Below are positions 57,201 to 64,000 of a DNA stretch of 64,000 bases, in pieces. The notes under the pieces were generated by a model. It made no database searches, had not been told where the DNA came from, and saw only the letters and a list, made by a program, of their open reading frames with translations. Source of the DNA: Spirodela intermedia. Taxonomy: Eukaryota; Streptophyta; Magnoliopsida; Alismatales; Araceae. The stretch lies in NCBI GenBank assembly GCA_902729315.2, contig LR746274.1, positions 6,259,037 through 6,323,036 of the forward strand, read 5' to 3'. The stretch's first letter is position 1. Every line of letters begins with the position of its first letter. The translations under genes and the position numbers were made by a program.

Positions 57201-60200
57201 AGACTGTTTTGCCAAGAAGTTTTCTTGCAGGAGTCCATTTTAAACCCAAGATCCTGATTCTCTGTAGGAGTAGAGGGCTGAAGACGCGAGGTACTGATTG
57301 ATGACAAGTTGGCCTAAGAAATGCTTTACCAATATAATTACCTAAAACCGACCCCCTGAAACTAAAAGTGATTCACAGAACTTGAGGTAATTCAATCCCA
57401 CTTTGGCAGAGGGGCATGCTCTTTAATCACCATTAAAGGCAACTAGGGTTGCCTTCCCGATCTCAGCTACCCCACATATGCCTACCATGAGTGACTTAGC
57501 AACTAAATAAAATAACGGCCCAGTGGCTCCTAATAATGATCACTCTCATCATGCGAGCCTCCGGAGCTTAAGATTTCTTCCAATATTGTAGCCACCAGAA
57601 CTTTCTCAAAAGAAGAAAACACGAACATGGAGCTTGAAACTAGCTCCTGCAAGAATGACACAATCATCCAATAGCAAAGGGCAGAGATTTGTAAAAGTAA
57701 GGAGTTAAAAATAATCATTCTATTTCTGTATACACGTTATCCTCCCTTCCCTTTTCAGAACCGTTTTCTTCCTTTCAAGATCCCCGTTGGAGGGTGAAAT
57801 GAGGGAAAATTAACTTTTCTCCTTTCAAGAAATTGCTTCAAAGGAGTCAATCCTCCCAGACATTGTGTAAGGTTTTAGATATTAATTATCCAATATCCAT
57901 GAGAAGAGAAAACCCATACTAGTTCGCGAGTTTTAATGGAATCTGTTGACAGGGCGGTGTGTCCATTGAGCAGCATACAAACTAATAAGATTCAGTCTAA
58001 GTTGGACGTGTTTACGTTTTCATAATGGAAAAACTGAGTGCACATTCAGCAAGTTGTCAGCATTCATGTAAACAGATGTTGAGTCAACCACAATTATTGA
58101 GAGTACACAGAGGAGATAAATAAACTACATACCACCATATCCAGGAGTAAACCTATATTTTGTAGCTCCATCAAAATCTTGTCATCCAGGCGCCTTTGCG
58201 AATATTGGCACTCAAATGTAGAACAAGACATATCAGATCCCATCACTGATGCTCTGCCAATACTATCTTGTCCATATTCAGAACGAGCTCCATGAATATT
58301 GTTTTCTTGCAAAGGTTCGTCACTGTATGAAAACGGTTGGCTGTCTGGGCTTCTAAAATTGCTGGAGCCGCTATATCCATTGCATGAACTATCTCTAGAA
58401 CCATTTTTTCTGGTAAGAAAACTCAATTCGGACTCATATTCAGATACAATCTTATCTGCGTTCTTGGCTTCAAAGCTGCCATGGCCAGTGGTAACGTGGC
58501 ACGCATAATCACTAGCAAATTGCATAGAATCTTCTCGTCGGGTACCATAGTCAATCGTTCCATTTTCATCTTCCTCGATGAATGCTGCAAGAAGCCTTTG
58601 TGAAAGAGGAAAAATATTTTGGAGCCATCTATCTGGTTCAAATTTTCCAGATACTATCCGCTTGGTGTTATCCATCCCTTCCGGATTTGAAAGTGTCTGT
58701 GTTGATGATAATGGCTGATGAGCTCCTCGTTCACCCTAGACATAAGAATGCGTGATATCAAACCCAATGAACAATTTCCTTATAATGCACATGATTATCT
58801 GAAATGGATGAAATTCCTGACAAGAAAATTGAGAGATCAAATCAGGGAAGAAGAAATTGCTTCCGTACAATTGTGTTGCAATCAGCATCTGCCATTACAG
58901 AGCAACCTCCATCCACATCTTCAAGAAATTTTATCTGAAAAAAAATGTTCACAGTGTCATCCAGTGATGTCAGGTGCATACAAATGCAATATGACAAAAA
59001 CACAAAGAAACTTGGCACATGCCTGCTGCTTTAAGTAGGCGATGGCGTCTTCATTAGCGAAAGAAAAAACTTGCTCAATTTTCGTCCAAAATGAACTAGA
59101 GCATGATTGACCTGCACAAAAAGGTAACACTATAACAGATCCAAAAAAACAAAACAGGTAAACATTCGCCCAAATTGTAAAAGAAAATTGAGGAAATTGG
59201 TTACACACTGCTTGCTTTACGAGCAGAATCAGCTGCTAATAATAGTTCATTGTGATCATCGTCTGGTTCACCTGCAAGAGTGCAAAGGAATTTAGAATAA
59301 ATATATCCTCTCTTCGACACAAGACTGAAATCAAATCACGTTGATCTATTTAAATAAACAACCTGTCAGTTCAGACGAGCCATTGTTTATAACATGTGCA
59401 GGACGACCATAACTCTTACGTTCAGACATCTTTTTGGAAGGAGGTCGACCCACCTTACTGCGCCAACATTAAAAAGGAAACATCCTCATACATTACAGTG
59501 ACCACACGAAAAAAAGGGCTTTCCTGCTAATAGCAGTGCTCTTCCACTCCTCACTAAAAAAGTAATCAAGTAGAAAAGAATTTTCACCTTATGTCCGAAC
59601 TAGGCCTCCCAATACGTAGTGGTCGTGATGGATCTACACTTTCCATCTTTTCTTTTGATAGATGAGCCCCTCCTTTAAATTGTGATGAACCTCTTCCACT
59701 CCGTCCCGGTCTCCGAACTCCCTCACCAGTTTCTTCTCTAGGAGGCCTATTCTTCTTAGCAGGCAACATTGAAGTTGTGACTTTCTGGAGTGCGCTAACA
59801 ACCCCATCCTCCATCTCAGAGGTATGGGCACCTTTATCCTTGTACTTGTTCTCAACAGCGATTGATTCCTCACTCTCTGATACTGTTGATGGCGAAAGAA
59901 CACTATCTAGTTTTATTTTTATTTGCTGTGTATTACTCAAACTCCTGGACAGTGTTATCCCTGTGGCCTCAGCAACTGCTCTGCCTCCAACATCAGAAGA
60001 AACCCCTTCAGCTAATATCATAGGTTCATCATGATTTTGCACTGGAGAAACCAAATTTGTTCTCCTCGTTCGTGTGTTTTTTGACAGACGTTGGTTTCCC
60101 CATTGAGTCACAGGAGATGAAGTGGATACAGCAGGCAGAGAGTTCTTCCGGTTATTTGCCCCACTTCCGCATTGAACCTTGCTTAAGCATGAAGTTTGAT

Positions 60201-63200
60201 CCCATCCATCAATACCTACAGGTGTTCTTTGAAAATTGGACGATGAGTTCATAATGGCACTGGAACCAGTTCGCGGACCCCGAGATCCCTTTCCTTTTGT
60301 CAAAGGGCTTTGGCTTCCTAACTGACTGTCTTCACGAATGCTTGACCTTGAAAAAGGAGGAATCAAATATTAGGAATCGATACAACAAAACTGGATCAGA
60401 AATTGCAAAGGATTCATCACATAATTTTTTAGCGTGATTAAACAGAACCTTTCACCACTAGGAAACAATAGCTAGCTCTACATGAAATCAATATATGTAA
60501 TAAGGAATAAAGATAAAATCGACGTACTTGTTGCCTCCTTTTGCTATGCCTCGTTCCTTGTCCAGCGCACCTAAACGTTCCTTTCGATCATTTGGAAGAG
60601 ATGCGTTATCAAACTCACCCCTCGAAATTGCACGGTTACCAGGGACATTTGGTTGAGAACTGCTCTCAGTCTTGTTAGTTCCAGTAACTCCAGATGAGCC
60701 TTGCCTGCAAGAATTGAACAGTTCATGAGAAATCGAATGAGAAGGACAGGAGATTCATTTGAAAAATATGGACAAAAAATATGAGAGAAAATCTAAACCA
60801 TAATTGAGGGCAGGAAGGACAATCATCATATCAGGACACAGGGGAATTAAAAAAATGGATTTCATTTTTAAAAAAAGAAGAATTTTCAAAAAAGCTGCTT
60901 ACTCTTGATACAAGTTTTTCATCGACACAAAACCAAAGAAAGGATAAACGATTTCAACACCATGTTGCATGAGACAGCAGACGCTTTGCCAGATGGCAGA
61001 ATTTGCCCATTCGCACATGGTCTGCCATATCAAGCTAACTAGTGGTAACCCAAGTACGGGCACTCAATTTATGGGTCCTGAAAAATAACTTAATATGCAC
61101 TGGGTTCAGCAAAATAACATATACTCTTAACAAACGAAGATTATCTGGGTTGGCGAATTTCAGCCGAAACGGTCATGAGAGCAAATCAGTTGGCATGATA
61201 AGTATTGATTATCAACCCTTCAAATTTCTATCCAGAACTGAGTCAGCGTAACCTTCCTTCCAAATAACAGTTAGAAGCTTCAATTACCGTATATCGCAGA
61301 CAATAAAAGTCAAAGATACAAAATACTACCAAAAAGTATGAAAAAGAAGGGGAAAATATGCCAGTTTCCAGCGGAGCCTTGATCTTGAGACCAAAACTCC
61401 GTGAAGGGTTCCAGGGGAGACACTTTAAATCACCATAGACAAATGTTCATTAGTTATTACAACTGTCTCAAGTTCTAGAGTTAAAAATATAACTTGGTAC
61501 TTCTCATGCCTGCATTGGCTCGTGGAGAAGAACAAGATGGTGGGCATTAATCTAAACGTGATCAAACTCTTGGCAGTTGGAACCAGTGAATTCCCCTCGA
61601 ATACAGCACTTGAATGTGGGGAATTTTCTCTCCCAGTTGTGTTCCTCATGAAACATAGATCTTTCTGGTTCCAATCTCTCTAAAAGGGCATCAGACACCA
61701 CAATTTATTACATCTAATGACCACAAGAAATATCCTGGTATATCTCTAGCATCCACGTACTAAATAGTTTCCATGGTTTCCCAAAGTTGTTTCACTCTGC
61801 CAACATGTAGCAAATGGCACCGATCTTGGATTATTGAGTTCAAATTGACATAGGAATGGCTGCGTTGGCCATCACATGGATTGATCAAAACTTCTAAGGT
61901 CAGAGTACATGCGAATTGATCAAAACTCTTTTACTAATATTCGTTGCAACAATCTGACTCGAAACTCACTACCTCAAACTGCATAGAAACGACATTTTAA
62001 AGTTGAAAGGAATGTGCATGTATGCAACTTAAAGATCTAAAAATGGGGACTTTAAGTGAAAACTTCACTCTTCATAAGCACAGTCGCCTTGATCCTCTAC
62101 TCCTGTTTGCACATGTTCTTCTACGGAAGGCAGAGAACTTCACTTAGCTAGTGGAGGAAAATGTCCCAGCAACTGGTGGATACGGGTCAATTCTTCCTTT
62201 AGTCTCCTTCCTTCTTCTTCAACCCTTCTCTTCTTTCTTTACTCTTTTATTTTCCTTCCTCTCTAAGTTTCCATTTCTGGAGTTCCATCAATGGTGAAAA
62301 TTCCATAAAAAAGGTATCTCAAAATGAATGGGATTCTCTAAAGTGTCCTAACCTAAAACCAATGAAAACAAGCTGGAGAGTAGGAGCTAGACAATTGTTG
62401 AAGTGAAACTAGTTCAGAAAGGTCGTTTGATGCCTAAAATCTTTTGACATAGGAGCCTGAAAATGTTAACGCAGCTTGATTGCCCACAAATCTTGGTAAA
62501 ACCTACGGATTATACGTCCCAGACTTGGCATCCCATCCTTCTCTGCGTGGGGTATGAAGAATATATAGCCCATCCTTTAAGCCTTCAACTTCCCACATCA
62601 ATAAAAATGAGAATCTCATACACCATCCATCTTCTCTGACCACCTCAAAAAACGGTTAAGTATGCACACATTGCTATCATATCTCCCCACTAGCATCTCA
62701 CCTTTAAGATAGCGAAATTTAGCTTCTAATTGTAAACGCCAAGTGAAGCGCCAAAAACACTATAATACAGCAAAGCCTCTGTGTTTTAGGCAAACAGACG
62801 AACTTTCCTAACTAACCGACAGCCATCACTGCTTACTGACAATGAACGGGGAGAAACAACTTGGTTAACTGATTGAGTCAAAAAATCCCAGGATGTCACA
62901 AAAAAGATTTAGAACACAGAGGAGCAGGTTCAACAAATCAGGCAAACGACTGGGTCCACATAACAAAGCATAAATTTAAACTTAAATGAACACACCTGAA
63001 ACTGAGACCATCACTGGGTCGAGCACGAGATTCTATGTTCAGCCTTTGCTGCGATGATGACTTGAAGTCACGATCACCATCTATCGGTCTAGCAACTAAA
63101 GGACCCACAGAGCGTTTTCTTTTCATTTTCTTATCCCATCCTTCACCTCCAGGAAGCACCCGGATCTTGTCTTCAGCGGGCATTAAACTCCCGTTACATG

Positions 63201-64000
63201 CCCTGAGCATATTCTTGTCTTTATCCACAAGGGTATTTTTCTCCTTATCTACAGGAGGACCTTGCCTCAGTGGAACAGTACCACGTCCTTCAGCCTGAAA
63301 CAATAAATAGATACATGATCTCACGATTAGCAATAAAGGCCCACATCCTCGAATAAACCAAAAAAGTGTATAAGGTAATCAACAAATTTATGAGGTGGCC
63401 AACCCACACCAAGCTTAAATGACAAAAAGATAGCCAGAAAGTGTCAACCGTATCACCGAAGGAAAAGTATGGCAAAAGCATTTACTGCATGATAAAGAAA
63501 TATACAGCATGCAGGAAGAATTTAGAGGAGAACACAAACAGTTCAGATCACAAGAGAGAGTGACTAATATAGTGTTCCTAGTCCTCAGGTCTAGGGAGAA
63601 TTCATGGGCAGATGGCATTCAAATAACAAGCATATTAAACAAATCAGACGTAGCTAATTCAAACTAGGCAAAAATACAAACCCGTACTTCCGCCACTGAG
63701 GTGCGCATACGCTTGTTTGGGACAGTACTCTTGGATCTCTCCTCAAGTCTTTGAGCAGCAAGATCAGAAGGGCTCTGATGGATCTGACTTCCCATCTTCA
63801 TTAAGTTTGCACTTCCTGACTTCTCACTTGATGAAATATCACTCCTTTGTCTTTTCCTAGATATTAGACCGCGATACCTATCCAGTTTCGTGATTGACTC
63901 CAGCAATAACCTTGTTCTATCCCTGGTCAACAGACATTAAAGCCTCAGCAAAAAACAGTGCAAGGATTTCCCACAGTTTTCGACAATTGAACTGATATCT
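54227..64000 (-). CDS. Large conserved plant protein of unknown function (At2g19390/At4g29790 type), 3' part
   Basis: The 5' end lies beyond the right edge. At least fifteen exons are readable; approximate right limits are 63927, 63296, 60704, 60350, 59459, 59272, 59112, 58933, 58737, 56755, 56588, 56438, 55425 and 54951. Conserved blocks in order are RDRTRLLLESITKLDRYRGL with SRKRQRSD, LEERSKSTVPNKRMRTS, GGEGWDKKMKRKRSVG, NDRKERLGALDKERG, KVGRPPSKKMSERKSYGRP, SSSFWTKIEQVFSFANEDA with AYLKQQ, PLSQRLLAAFIEEDE, LDRDLSTLKGKLYEQ, KLEKIAMDKLVEMAYKKYL, AKRVLERCRKFEDTGFSCF, and KTKMKPRQKTAQLS. The last exon ends DDLSEINMNF. The protein is rich in Ser, Arg and Lys with little folded domain, suggesting a nuclear protein; no enzyme motif was seen. 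Introns of about 1.4 kb (56756-58121) and 2.3 kb (60705-62997) are AT-rich and empty. Confidence 0.85.

Overview
This is nuclear DNA from a flowering plant. The genes have short exons and plant-type introns, the proteins are plastid, cell-wall and plant-regulatory families, and there are relics of Ty1/copia and Ty3/gypsy-like LTR elements. Several GC-rich reading frames (PPR, carbonic anhydrases, F-box/LRR) beside AT-rich intergenic DNA suggest a monocot, probably not a grass; that placement is an inference. GA/CT microsatellites are extraordinarily frequent. No CRISPR array, prokaryotic operon, rRNA or convincing tRNA was seen.

Layout: 1-4.3 kb is a decayed Ty1/copia element on the + strand. 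4.9-9.7 kb is a tandem duplication, each copy carrying a secretory alpha-carbonic anhydrase gene (- strand) plus its promoter. 10.4-13.9 kb (-) is a 12-exon plastid protein with two thioredoxin/GST_N-like domains. 14.5 kb (+) is a 77-residue PADRE-like protein. 15.3 kb holds a hAT-like MITE. 16.0-17.5 kb (+) is an intronless PPR gene. 18.2-20.3 kb (-) is a GPI-type GH17 beta-1,3-glucanase. 20.8-25.6 kb (-) is an hnRNP Q/R-type (LIF2-like) RNA-binding protein with a long 5'UTR intron. 26.5-31.7 kb (+) is the WD40 Fe-S assembly factor CIAO1/CIA1. 32.1 kb (-) is a BIC-type cryptochrome inhibitor. 33.0-37.6 kb (-) is plastid division protein FtsZ2. 39.3-44.4 kb (-) is a TGA9/TGA10-type bZIP factor. 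44.4-47.4 kb is repeat-rich intergenic DNA. 47.4-50.2 kb is a decayed LTR element on the - strand. 50.5-51.8 kb (-) is an F-box/LRR gene. 54.2 kb to the right edge (-) is the 3' part of a large conserved plant gene of unknown function (At2g19390/At4g29790 type), whose 5' end lies outside the window.

The genes are ordinary single-copy plant genes that do not form a pathway. The strongest local stories are the two-gene carbonic anhydrase duplication, two GC-AG introns and a 19-nt microexon in housekeeping genes, a probable 82-nt terminal intron that decides the GPI tail of the glucanase, a palindromic TGACGTCA bZIP site just upstream of the BIC gene, and a strong tendency for intronic microsatellites to appear as (CT)n on the sense strand. 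I did not find a convincing undescribed biological system. Exon boundaries were read by eye from splice signals and frame continuity; for seven genes the summed exons gave an uninterrupted frame.
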